NCBI GenBank assembly: GCA_014529385.2
Contig: CM043955.1
Coordinates: 144,159,640-144,223,639, forward strand
Direction of reading: 5' to 3'
DNA length: 64,000 nt
Source of the DNA: Adiantum capillus-veneris
Taxonomy: Eukaryota; Streptophyta; Polypodiopsida; Polypodiales; Pteridaceae
Position 1 is the stretch's first letter. Each line of letters opens with the position of its first letter. Below the pieces are notes generated by a model. That model was not told the origin of the DNA. It worked only from the letters and a program-made list of their open reading frames with translations, and ran no database searches. Shown piece by piece: positions 33,299 to 43,396 of the stretch. The position numbers and the translations under genes were made by a program.

Positions 33299-34287
33299 GT
33301 GATGCTTGTCAACGTTCAAAAATGCCAACACACGTAGATAGCATGCCCTTAAGACCAATGATGGGGGCTATAGCTTTTGTGAAATGGGGTATAGATTTTT
33401 TTGGGCCAATACAGCCACCGGCTTATAGAACCCATGCTCAATATATAATTGTAGCTACGGACTATTTGACCAAGTGGGCCGAGGCTAAAAAAACTCAAAA
33501 AAATGATGCCAGAACCACTGCTATATTCTTATATGAGTATGTATTCACGAGATATGGACTACCAATAGAAATTGTCAATGATCGGGCAACTCATTTTCTC
33601 AATGAGGTAATCGAGTATTTGCTTAATGAGTTTATGGTCATCCATAACAAATCAGCTCCCTATCACCCGCAAGCAAACGGACAAGTTGAGCATACGAACA
33701 AAATTCTTAGCTCGGTGCTGACTAAAGTGGTTAGTTCAGGAAGAACAGATTGGGAAATGAATCTTCATGCTACTCTATGGGCTTATGGAATCTTATTCAA
33801 AACAACTTTAAATGCTACACCCTTTAATCTTGTATAAGTTCTTGATGCTATACTGCCAGTAGAATTTCTTTTGCCGACATTGAGGGTTGCACAGAGCCTT
33901 GAGTGGACTGGACATGAATTGTCAGGATGGCTTGAAGATTTGAAAAAGCTAGATGAGCAAAGGCCAAATGCTGTAGCTCACATCTATGCACAAAAGCAGA
34001 AACAAAAATAGTTTTTTGATTCCCACTTAATCACAAAAATCTTCAAGAAAGGGGACTTAGTTTTAATATATTCCCTTAAGCAACACATTCCCAAGTTTAA
34101 AAAAAAGGGAAACTTACCGTTTGTAATTGAAGATGTATCTCCAAGTGGAGTCGTAAAATTGTCCACCCTAGATGGTGAACCAATGGCTAATTGGACTAGT
34201 GGACGTCGTTTAAAGAAATACAATTTACCGCTAACCAATGAATTGCTAGAAAGAATGCATGCAGCCAAGCAAAGGAGGATTAAATGA
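33299..34287 (+). pseudogene. H integrase core and C-terminus
   Basis: Continues the HHCC module (CDACQRSKMPTH) into the core: WGIDFFGPIQPPAYRTHAQ (first Asp), VATDYLTKWAEA, IEIVNDRATHFLNE (second Asp) and YHPQANGQVEHTNKIL (Glu), so the DDE triad is intact. After a stop at 33836 the frame family continues with EWTGHELSGWLEDLKKLDEQR and the C-terminal domain KGDLVLIYSLKQ, VIEDVSPSGVVKLSTLDG and GRRLKKYNLP, a typical gypsy integrase end without chromodomain. Only a few stops break it. Confidence 0.85.
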
Positions 34288-34458
34288 TAGCAGATAATTC
34301 ATGAATCCCAAGAGGAAGCTTGGCTTTGGGTACTCAAACAAAAAGCTGCTCTCAGAAATCAACAGATACCGATTCCCATCAACACTTTGGAAATAGATAA
34401 CCAACAATCGGAATTACCTAAAGATGCAGTTTCAACAAATGATGACTAGTTAGACGGA

Positions 34459-34962
34459 ATGGACTTGCACATCAAAGTACAACTCAACAATCATAGCACC
34501 AATGCTTTGGTCGACACAGGAGCTAGAGTAAATGCAGTAAGTTATTCCACGTACAAAAAGGCAACAAGTCAAGCATTGACAACAAGAATAGCGACAATCA
34601 AAGGATGCAACAAGAACCCAATCCCAACATTGGGAGTAGTCAACTCAAATGTGATAGTGCATGGATGTTCATGTCCTCATCAGTTTGTATGCTTACCAGA
34701 TGAACACATGAATGAGACTATGATTCTTGGGATTCCCTGGATGCGGACATACAAAGCAGTACCGGACTGGGATACAAATCGGCTAAAGCTATCACCTAAA
34801 GGCGGGAAACTCATTGTTACAATTGCACCAAGCAAGGAGGAATGGAAAAGAAGTAATCAGCGGAACAAACCACAAAGTAGTCAATCTTCTCCATCCCCTC
34901 AACAAACAAATGCTACAAGTAGCATGCAAGGAGTCAGGCATATTTGGGTACCCAAAGCATAG
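34459..34962 (+). CDS. H second retropepsin-like domain downstream of integrase
   Basis: A 167-residue open frame with a canonical retropepsin start (NALVDTGARVNAVSYSTY), a middle flap-like region and the end motif MILGIPWMRTYKAVPDWD, where ILGxPW is the usual second conserved block. It is intact, while the protease between gag and RT has ESGA. A Ser/Gln-rich tail ends RHIWVPKA. Its position after integrase is unusual. It could be a second processing protease, a substitute for the first, or a captured aspartic protease domain. The frame upstream (34290-34458) is polyprotein-like with a stop at 34448, so it was probably the end of pol. Confidence 0.65.
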   Translation: MDLHIKVQLNNHSTNALVDTGARVNAVSYSTYKKATSQALTTRIATIKGCNKNPIPTLGVVNSNVIVHGCSCPHQFVCLPDEHMNETMILGIPWMRTYKAVPDWDTNRLKLSPKGGKLIVTIAPSKEEWKRSNQRNKPQSSQSSPSPQQTNATSSMQGVRHIWVPKA

Positions 34963-35424
34963 CTTAAGGATTAACCGATTTAGATCTGGGTGCCTAAGAA
35001 TTCACCAAAGAAGGTTCCAAGGGTAAAGACACGGAGACCATCTTTGAACAAGGAACCTAACATGGAATTGGTTTAGACAAAAAAAGAGCACTTATCCACT
35101 TCACATACTGTATAACCAATCAGGCAATGGCTAGTTAAGTCTCAAAAGACTCCTCCAATCCATACAGCAACAAGCAAACCAGGCTACCAATGGCGAGAAA
35201 AATCTCGATAACCGTCAAAAGTGCTACCAACAGCTCAAGAAATCACCGTACATGAAGCATCCTGATGGTACATACAAACAGAGAGCACACAAGCTACAAA
35301 ATTTTCTCTTTGGAAGACATCAACAGCAAACCTCGACATCAGAAACCCTTGAGTTAATTACTCAAGACCCAGCTCTTGCCCAACATATTGATTTGAATTG
35401 CATTGATCTTCAAAGCATGTCATA
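34963..35424 (+). pseudogene. H polyprotein C-terminal tail
   Basis: After the stop at 34962 the sequence still reads like protein with stops: IWVPKNSPKKVPRVK (a second IWVPK motif) and, near 35219-35424, SPYMKHPDGTYKQRAHKLQ, LELITQDPALAQHIDLN, ending at a TAG. I recognise no domain. It looks like the degraded carboxyl end of the pol polyprotein. Confidence 0.45.
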
Positions 35425-36189
35425 GCCAACCACGGCTATGCATAGACACGTTTGTTCAACCCATGCACACAGTCGTCCCGGAGTACGCCATCTAGGAGGG
35501 GTCGAAGAAGGGCACTAAGTACTAAATAATTAAGTGTAATGTTTGAAGAGGGAGGAAAAAGTTCACTGATAATATCTTCCTGATGAATGTAAATAGTGTA
35601 TATACTATTAAAAATCATAAAAAATAGTCCTTTTTTGGATATTTTTAACCATTTTTATTGATAATGAGGATTAAAAATAGCAAAATCCAATAAAAATAAA
35701 TAAAGCTTTGTTTTTCAACGAATTTTCTTAATGTTGGATTTTCACTTTACTTTTTTAGAATATTTTCTATTTTCTTTGATTTTTTTAAATAAACAGGTCA
35801 AAAATTAATAATAAATAGTAGGGAAGCTCAGATGGAAAAATGGAAGACACGATGGTGATCAGAAAGACAAGGCGGACAAGCACACAAATTTTCAATGAAA
35901 TCAGAAGATGGAAGCGGGAAGCCTAAATTAGGCGGCCTACTTTTGCAAAATTCTTCCAGAATGAGCTACAGGAATCCAATTCAGGGAATTTTTGAGTCTA
36001 ACATAGATTTTGCGGCCTAGTAGGACTAACGGTGGAATCTGGGGGAAATTGGTTTAAGAAGTCCGGGTATAGATATCCAATGTAGGCTAAAACCACCTCA
36101 TTTCCACTCGCTGCCTTTGCAGAGAGAGATTTCGACTTCTTTCGCGCGACTTTTTCGAAGCCCACAATTGACCATTTTCAGCACCGTCT
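35425..36189 (+). other. H spacer between pol and accessory gene (AT-rich)
   Basis: 35520-35820 is strongly AT-rich (many A/T homopolymer runs, AATAAATAAAG), followed by a more mixed stretch ending with a CT-rich segment and TTTCGCGCGAC near 36150. No ORF is supported. It could hold a terminator for pol and an internal promoter or leader for the accessory gene, but no element is proven. Confidence 0.45.
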
Positions 36190-36863
36190 CACATGAGACA
36201 TGAGGGGTTGGTGCTTTACTCGTCAATGATCCATTTTGTACGGCCGGTAGCTAGTCTAAAGCCCTAGGAAAAACCCTAGAAATCGAGCAATGCACGAAGA
36301 CCTACGACCGAAAACTGACCATAGCGGCCTGCCAGGTCGACCAAATCAGATGGGATTTGAACCATAGCATGCCCTAACATAATAGAACCTTTCTATATCA
36401 TCAGTTGACCATTCGGCAGGAGTTGAGGGGGTCCCCAGTAGAAAAGCTAGGTTTTTGGCAAATGCCAGAATTCCGATCTGACTCCACAGATGGCTTGCTT
36501 ATGAGGTCCATATACAATGTACATGATTGGTTTGGTGAAATCAATCAAGCAAAGCCCTCGAAAACTAGAAAATGGCTCGAAGGTTACAAAGAGTCAAATT
36601 CGACATACGGGGTCAAATTGACTCCAAATGAGCTAGACTTGGACAAGTTGCTTCACGACTATGTTGCGGACAAGTTCAAAGCCTCAAAGTCGAGCGACCA
36701 ACCCAACAGGCAATGTAGTCACAGAAAACGGCGATTTCAAAGTCGACAAAGCACAAAGTGACGCCGACATGACCAAACTTGACCAAATTCAATTTAGGAC
36801 TTGCATTAGGTGTATGGAATATGTCTAGGTCAAAATTTATAAGTTTTGCAAAGAATTTGTCAA
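36190..36863 (+). pseudogene. Conserved leader ORF upstream of accessory gene, H copy
   Basis: The open frame 36405-36761 includes MPEFRSDSTDGLLMRSIYN, VHDWFGEINQAKPSK and LDLDKLLHDYVADKF. The copy 1 counterpart (7032-6844, minus) matches. The homology with copy 1 starts at about 36190 and runs on to the C2 insertion. Function unknown; it might be an upstream exon of the accessory gene. Confidence 0.55.
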
Positions 36864-37080
36864 TGAAGTCGCGGAGCGGAGCGTGGGTCGACTCTCTCAC
36901 ACACACACACAGTGAGCTTACACAGTACAGTACGCAGAGAACTGTTAGAAGGGTTATCTCCCAATGTTTCTTAGTATTCACAAAGTATATGTGAGTATAT
37001 ACAAAGAGTTAGAGGTAAGTGAATTAGGCGGGCGGCCGGCCATATCCGCATAAGAGGCCACTTGGGCTTTAATCCCAACA
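36864..37080 (-). repeat. 3' LTR of C2
   Basis: 217 bp; on the minus strand TGTTGGGATTAAAGCCC to CGCGACTTCA. Contains a (CA)n stretch near its U5-side end. Confidence 0.95.
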
Positions 37081-37164
37081 ACCTCCCACTTAAAGTCCAC
37101 TGTGGCACTTTAAGTAACTGTAAATCTATGAACATAAATGTACAAAGATTTACATGGCTGCCAT

Positions 37165-40100
37165 CTATCCAATGCCCAATAACTCACGACAATGCACAAA
37201 GCCCTCTCCTGGAAGTCCCTTTGTGAGTAGATCAGCAGGATTGTCCTTGGTGTGGATCTTCAACAATTGTATCTGCTTGTCTTCAAGTACTTCCCTAATG
37301 AAGTGATATTTGACATCAATATGCTTAGTCTTCGAATGGAACACTGGATTCTTTGCCAATTGTATAGCACTTTGACTATCACAATATAACTATGGCATAT
37401 CTACTTTGATTCCCAAGTCTGCAACCAATCTACCAAGCCAAATAGCTTCTTTGCATGCCTCATTTGCTGCAACATACTCAGCTTCTGTAGTAGACTGCGT
37501 AACACAATCTTGTAATCGAGATCGCCATGATAGGGCACCTCCAGCCAATGTAAAGACATAGCCTGATGTAGATCTCCTCTTATCCAAGTCTCCTGCATAA
37601 TCTGAGTCAGTGTATCCTCTGACACTCAAATCCTGACTACCATAGCATATGCGCATACTCTTTGTATGTTTTAAGTATCTCATGATACCTTTCACTGCCT
37701 CCCAATGTTTCTTGCCGGGATTTGACATATATCTGCTAACCACTCCCACTGCAAATGCAATATCCGGACGTGTAGCAATCATTGCATACATCAAACTACC
37801 CACTGCAGACGCATATGGAATCTTATCCATTTCAGCCTTTTCTTCCTCAGACACAGGACAATCTTGTTTGCTAAGTTTCACATATGGTGGCAATGGAACA
37901 CTCAATGCCTTTCCCTTCTCCATATTGAAACGTTGCAAAACCTTGTCAATATACTCTGTTTGAGATAACCAAATCAACTTCTTTGATCTGTCTCTCTCAA
38001 TGCGCATACCAAGTATATGACTTGCCTCACCCATGTCTTTCATGTCAAACGATTTTGCCATCTTTGACTTCAAAGCTGAAATTTCTTCCAAGTGTTTGCC
38101 AGCAATCAACATGTCATCCACATACAAAATAAGGATCAGCCAACTGCCATCCTTAGCCTTCTTTGTATATAGACAGTGATCGAACTCACTACGTTTGTAG
38201 CCTTGAGAAAGCATAAACTGGTGGAACTTATGGTACCATGCCCTCGGTGATTGTTTTAAGCCATAAAGACTCTTTAACAACTGGCATACCAAATGTTCCA
38301 TGCCTTTCTCAACAAACCCTTCTGGCTGCTGCATGTAAATTTCCACATCTAAATCACCATGCAAGAACGCTGTCTTGACATCCATTTGGTGCAACACCAA
38401 ATCCAATATAGCAACCAATGCAAGAAAGCATCTCAATGTAGTCATCTTGACCACTGGAGAGAAGACTTCATCAAAGTCAATGCCTTGTTCTTGCTTAAAG
38501 CCCTTGGCAACAAGCCTTGCTTTGTCCTTTGGCTGACTATCATGAGCGGTGATCTTATACCTGTAAACCCATTTACAAGGTAGAGCCTTTTTGCCCTGTG
38601 GTAATTTAACCAACTTCGATGTCTGGTTTTTATGCAGAGCTGTCATCTCTGACTGCATGGCCAACTGCCATTTTTTCGAGTCAACCACTTGTAATGCTTC
38701 CTTGTAACAAGATGGTTCTCCGCAATCTGTGAGCATGACATAATTTAGAGATGGCACATAACGATCAGGTGGTTTGGAGACACGCTCAGAACGTCTCACC
38801 ACAACTGATGCTGCCTCTCTAGCCACTATAGACTGTTCCTGAGCCTGACCATGCTGTCTTGATGTGCTAGCACTAGGTCCATCTTCCCTGAAGACAACTC
38901 TTCTGATCTCCTCTGTCTTCTCTGGCTTAGCGTGAAACTTGGCTTCATTGAAATGCACATCATTGCTACGAATAAGCTTTCTGGACTCAGGATCCCAAAG
39001 CCGGTAACCTATCTCGCCCGACTCTCCGTAGCCAAGAAATATACACTTCTTGCTCTTTGGTTCTAACTTATTTCTGAACTCCTTAGGAATATGGCTATAA
39101 GCTTCACAACCAAAGACTCTGAGATGCTTATACGAAGGTGCCTTGCCTGTCCATAGCATCGCGGCCACTGCACTCTTATCCAGAACCCTACTAGGAGACC
39201 TGTTGATCAAATGGACTGCTGTAGCCACTGCTTCCGCCCAAAATCCATCAGGCAACTCAGCATTTGACAACATGCTTCTGACCTTCTCTTGTATGGTCCT
39301 ATTCATACGTTCTGCAACCCCATTCTGTGAAGGATTATATGGTGCAGTAAGTTCCCGCTTAATCCCTTTTGCTTCACAAAAGTCTTGAAAAGCTTTGGAA
39401 ACGTACTCTCCACCATTGTCAGTTCTCAAGCACTTCAGCTTCTGACCACTCTGATTCTCCACCAGCTGCAAGAATGTCTTAAAGACCTTGAGCACCTCAT
39501 CCTTGTGCTTCAAGAAGTAAACCCATACTTTGCGAGAATAGTCATCTATGAATGTACAAAAGTACGCTGCTCCCCCTAGTGACAAACTAGGCATTGGTCC
39601 GCATAGATCACTGTGTACAAGAGCTAACCGTTCGTCCCTACGATTCCTCTTTGATCTGTGCGGTTCGTGTGTTTGCTTACCATAAACACAATGCTCACAA
39701 AACTCGAAATCTTGAAATGAAAAGCCAGGCAAATAACCATAATGAGAAAGTATTTCCATTCCTCTTTTTGACATATGTCCCAACCTACGATGCCACAGTG
39801 ACACACTTGGCTGCTCAATCACATTAATTACATGGTTTTTAACCTCTGAAACATGTAAAGTGTACAGAGTTCCTGACTTGCTGCCATGTGCTACAGTCAT
39901 CGAACCTTTGGAGATCTTCCAAGCGCTGTTCCCAAAAACTGTCACATAACCCGCATCATCCAACTTCCTTGTACTAATCAAGCTCTTTCGGATTGCTGGA
40001 ACATGTCTGACATTCTTGAGCCATAAAGAAGAGCCATTCTGAAACTTCAAATGCACATCTCCCACTCCAAGTATGTCACAAACCTGCTCATTGCCAAGTC

Positions 40101-41146
40101 TGACATAATCTTTAGTAGCCACATATGATGTAAACCACTCTTTGTGCGGAGAAACATGTAAAGATGCCCCTGAGTCGATAATCCAATCACTCATAGCATG
40201 TCCATCCTCTGCAGTCAAGAAAATAGAATCAAGATTGCTTGTAAGGAAGATGTCACCAACTGCTATACCAGAATCACTGTCTGAACCAGATCCTGTGACA
40301 TTCACCTCTTCAATCTTCACTGAACTCTTCTTTTCATCTTGCTCAGAACTCTTTGTTTTTCCTTTTTCTTGTTTCCACTTCGTACAGTCTCGCTTCATGT
40401 GACCCTTCTTGCCACAATGGTAGCATTCTATGTCATCCTTTGACTTCGAATCACGAGACTTACTTCGGTTTTGTGCTTTCTTACCCTTCTTCTCTTTAAA
40501 CTGTTGTCTCCCTCGAACGACCAAAGCACTATTGCCTTTGCCTTTGTCAATGTTCTTCCTGTTCACTTCCTCTGTGAGCAAGCTACCTTCTACATTGGCA
40601 CTTGTAAGACCTTCTGGCGCGACAGAATTACTTAACGCTGTACAAAAAGTATCCCAACTGTCTGGCATAGTGATTCAGAGAAACATAGCCTTCACTGAAT
40701 CTGGAAAGACTATCTCCTGTGCTGTTAACTGGCTGAAAATTGTGTGAAATTCATTCAGATGATTTGACATGGCTGTCCCTTCCTTCATCTTCAAATCCAC
40801 CAATTTCTTGAGCCAGTAAATCTGAGAAGCAGCACTTTGTTTCTCGTACATACCACATAGCTTTTGCCATACGCCATACGCCATACGCTGTAGTCTCTTC
40901 TGCTACGTTGAAGTAAACATTTTCTGCCAGTGTCAGCATGACTGTGGAACAAGCTAACTCGTCAAGCTCTTCCCACTCATCTTCAGCCATACCTTCTGGT
41001 CTCTCCCCTTTGAGCTTCAGTGGCTTCACTTGTTTTTTCTGCACCAAAACCTGCCAAATCTGCTTCTTCCAGAATGGAAAGTTTGTGCCATCTAGCTTCT
41101 TTATGTTGTAAAGAGTCTCACTTTGAGAAGATGCCATATCTGCCAA
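37165..41146 (-). pseudogene. C2 gag-pol (Ty1/copia), three lesions only
   Basis: Gag starts at 41146 (MADMASSQSETLYNIKKLDG). It is frameshifted near 40870 where CGCCATA is repeated, continues in another frame from about 40884 (YEKQSAASQIYWLKKLV) and meets a TGA at about 40672 just before TMPDSWDTF. Pol is open from 40668 to 37390 and then has one TAG before CDSQSAIQLAKNPVFH; the end of RNase H runs to 37165. Compared with a normal copia polyprotein of about 1,300 residues nothing is missing. It was active recently but is probably not autonomous as it stands. Confidence 0.9.
37390..40668 (-). CDS. C2 gag C-terminus, protease, integrase, RT and RNase H (1,092-codon open frame)
   Basis: Domains in order: gag zinc knuckle CYHCGKKGHMKRDC (residues ~80-95); protease WIIDSGASLHVSPHKEWF (~165-180) with intact DSGA; gag-pre-integrase LWHRRLGHMSKRG and CEHCVYGKQ (~290-335); integrase core with HSDLCGPM, FIDDYSRKVWVYF, RTDNGGEYVS and NPSQNGVAERMNRTI, so the DDE triad is present; VFGCEAYSHIPKE and KCIFLGYGE; RT CKWVYRYKI, VFSPVVKMTTLR, HQMDVKTAFLHGDL, YGLKQSPRAWYHK and YVDDMLIAG; RNase H YTDSDYAGDLDKRRSTSG and STTEAEYVAANEA. 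All catalytic motifs I can check are intact. The missing N-terminal gag and last ~70 residues lie in flanking frames. Confidence 0.93.
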   Translation of the reverse strand: MPDSWDTFCTALSNSVAPEGLTSANVEGSLLTEEVNRKNIDKGKGNSALVVRGRQQFKEKKGKKAQNRSKSRDSKSKDDIECYHCGKKGHMKRDCTKWKQEKGKTKSSEQDEKKSSVKIEEVNVTGSGSDSDSGIAVGDIFLTSNLDSIFLTAEDGHAMSDWIIDSGASLHVSPHKEWFTSYVATKDYVRLGNEQVCDILGVGDVHLKFQNGSSLWLKNVRHVPAIRKSLISTRKLDDAGYVTVFGNSAWKISKGSMTVAHGSKSGTLYTLHVSEVKNHVINVIEQPSVSLWHRRLGHMSKRGMEILSHYGYLPGFSFQDFEFCEHCVYGKQTHEPHRSKRNRRDERLALVHSDLCGPMPSLSLGGAAYFCTFIDDYSRKVWVYFLKHKDEVLKVFKTFLQLVENQSGQKLKCLRTDNGGEYVSKAFQDFCEAKGIKRELTAPYNPSQNGVAERMNRTIQEKVRSMLSNAELPDGFWAEAVATAVHLINRSPSRVLDKSAVAAMLWTGKAPSYKHLRVFGCEAYSHIPKEFRNKLEPKSKKCIFLGYGESGEIGYRLWDPESRKLIRSNDVHFNEAKFHAKPEKTEEIRRVVFREDGPSASTSRQHGQAQEQSIVAREAASVVVRRSERVSKPPDRYVPSLNYVMLTDCGEPSCYKEALQVVDSKKWQLAMQSEMTALHKNQTSKLVKLPQGKKALPCKWVYRYKITAHDSQPKDKARLVAKGFKQEQGIDFDEVFSPVVKMTTLRCFLALVAILDLVLHQMDVKTAFLHGDLDVEIYMQQPEGFVEKGMEHLVCQLLKSLYGLKQSPRAWYHKFHQFMLSQGYKRSEFDHCLYTKKAKDGSWLILILYVDDMLIAGKHLEEISALKSKMAKSFDMKDMGEASHILGMRIERDRSKKLIWLSQTEYIDKVLQRFNMEKGKALSVPLPPYVKLSKQDCPVSEEEKAEMDKIPYASAVGSLMYAMIATRPDIAFAVGVVSRYMSNPGKKHWEAVKGIMRYLKHTKSMRICYGSQDLSVRGYTDSDYAGDLDKRRSTSGYVFTLAGGALSWRSRLQDCVTQSTTEAEYVAANEACKEAIWLGRLVADLGIKVDMP

Positions 41147-42185
41147 ATTGCTTACTCCTGAGAAAAATCCGGCAGAGTTTCCCCTGTAAACTGGCCTCTG
41201 TACACAGTAAACAAGCTGTAATCAACAAGCTGAACACCTCTCCTCAGGAACTGTCAGTATTTTGAAAATTTTTGACAGTCTCCCCTGTAAACTGAGCTCT
41301 GGGAACCAAAAGATAGCTCAGAAAACAATCATAAATATTTGACCAGTGACAAATCTAAAAAATCTCTGTAATATGCTGTCCTGTAAGCATACACTGTCTC
41401 CTCTCTGGGCGATGACAGAACCTGTATCTGTATCACGACTGAACCCTGAACAATGCCTCAACGGCCTGACGCATAAGATGCAATCCAGTGTCTACACAAA
41501 GTCATACATCTTAAGGGATAAAAGTCGCCGAAGAGGATGCATGTAGAGGGGAACTCCAGCAACCTAATCCACCTCACACTGGGTAACCCAGCCCCCAATG
41601 CTTGGCTTCAAAAAACCTCACACACGACCCTCTCAGATGGCTCAACAAATTGCCCAGAACTAGCATACATCCTATAATAGACCAATCACTGTCCTATGAC
41701 CGCTGCGGCGGTCTGTCTGCTAGCGTGACTCACAACTAGCAGACCCACAATCACAGTACATCAATCTACAATACATGCCAGTGGTGTCAAGCCGTCGTAT
41801 GGCCACACCTCCCCTGGAACCTGGCAAGCACAAGAAGTAGCAATGCAGACTGCAATATATATATCTGATGATATATATGTGTACCTGGTCTATAGATGAT
41901 GCTCTGAAGACTAATAAGTGATGTATGTCGATGCCGATATTGATGTCGACCACCTCCTGCTTGCCAATCTACACAAGACGGATTTCTTTGCGGCTGAAAT
42001 CTATCTTCTGCTATAGTGCTCAGAACGAAATTCTGAGGGCATAAACGGCTTCGAAAGGGGGGTAAAACCATTGGTCTCTTGCTGGAAACGCTCCCGGAAC
42101 GCCGAGTGTGAATTTTTGAACTCCGGATCTAGAATCTGCCGAAAAAGTGCGCGCGCGCGATTGCGCAAAACCGCACTGAACCAAG

Positions 42186-42197
42186 GCTCTGATACCA
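42186..42197 (-). other. Primer-binding site of C2
   Basis: GCTCTGATACCA on the plus strand (TGGTATCAGAGC in sense), two bases from the 5' LTR. Confidence 0.93.
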
Positions 42198-42199
42198 AT

Positions 42200-42416
42200 T
42201 GAAGTCGCGGAGTGGAGCGTGGGTCGACTCTCTCACACACACACACAGTGAGCTTACACAGTACAGTACGCAGAGAACTGTTAGAAGGGTTATCTCCCAA
42301 TGTTTCTTAGTATTCACAAAGTATATGTGAGTGTATACAAAGAGTTAGAGGTAAGTGAATTAAGCGGGCGGGCGGCCATATCCGCATAAGAGGCCACTTG
42401 GGCTTTAATCCCAACA
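42200..42416 (-). repeat. 5' LTR of C2
   Basis: 217 bp, about four differences from the 3' LTR. Confidence 0.95.
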
Positions 42417-42658
42417 GTCAATGTAGTAAATAATTGCGATTATTTACTTTTGCATCATTTTTTCTTGGAAATTGTTATCTCCCAATGTTTCTTAGTATTC
42501 ACAAAGTATATGTGAGTATATACAAAGAGTTAGAGGTAAGTGAATTAGGCGGGCGGGCGGCCATATCCGCATAAGAGGCCACTTGGGCTTTAATCCCAAC
42601 AGTCAATGTAGTAAATAATTGCGATTATTTACTTTTGCATCATTTTTTCTTGGAAATT
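42289..42658. repeat. 185-bp tandem duplication spanning C2 LTR end and H flank
   Basis: The block from GTTATCTCCCAATG (42289) through the LTR end, the GTCAA duplication and about 54 bp of H restarts at 42474. The second unit (42474-42598 LTR part, then H sequence) ends at GTTACCTC. GTTA(T/C)CTC at both breakpoints suggests replication slippage or microhomology. It happened after C2 inserted. Confidence 0.9.
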
Positions 42659-43396
42659 GTTACCTCACGTCACGTATCATGTGTACACACCTATAACATG
42701 CCAAAAATCAAGTATGAGCCAAAATGACCACCCATTACTTGGAAAATTGTCAAAAAACGCAAAGAAGTCTTTGCAAGCCAATTTCTTGGTTATGGACAAC
42801 TCTTATAGATCCAAATCACTTTATATCTCATATACAGGGTCTATACAGTGCCTAGAACCAGTTTGTACCAAAAAATCTTGATTTTGGTAGAAAAGGTAAT
42901 AATCGCGATTATTTACTTTCTAGCCAAATTGGGGGACTTTGGATCATTGCCATCATACATCCAAAGTACAAGATGTGTTAAGCCCACTAGCCAAGTTTGA
43001 ACCAATTTGGAGCTCAAAATCTCAAATTTCCTTTATATCTATTGTTTCAGAGACCTAAAGCCAAAATCTGGTACCATTTTCACCCTATGCATCCAAATGA
43101 GCCCATATTTCACTCAGAGCATGTATTTGGTATATACTTCAAACCTATGAAGCCAAATTTATAAAAATTTGAAAACTTTGCTCAGCTGTAAATAATCGTG
43201 ATTATTTACTTTGGTTGCAAATATTTGTTTTGACTTCATAGTTTTGCTCCTTGCATGTTTTTATGCATCTATGCTTGTTCAAAAATTGATTTGAAGCAAA
43301 TTGGACCAAAATTGTTAGCATTTTAGACTGAAGGACATTTCAAAGAAAATTCTGACAAATCTGCTAACTTTGCATTCTATTCACTGAACAGGAGCC
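42422..43396 (+). repeat. ~290-bp palindrome repeats upstream of accessory gene, H copy
   Basis: Palindromes at 42426-42447 (copied to 42611-42632 by the 185-bp duplication), 42896-42916 (one base shorter) and 43188-43209; true spacings are 285 and 292 bp. The array matches copy 1 in order and distance to the ATG. CACTGAACAG/GAGCC just before the ATG at 43397 resembles a splice acceptor. Confidence 0.8.

Larger units (their letters stand above)
36864..42416 (-). mobile_element. C2: Ty1/copia element, nearly intact, minus strand
   Basis: 5,553 bp with 217-bp LTRs (42200-42416 and 36864-37080), perfect GTCAA target duplications (36859-36863 and 42417-42421) and an initiator-Met primer-binding site. 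The LTRs differ by about four bases, so it is young. It belongs to a different copia family from C1, C3 and C4. Confidence 0.95.

Noticed and set aside
39143-40747. Plus-strand ORFs opposite C2 pol
   Set aside because: Antisense shadows of the intact copia pol frame.
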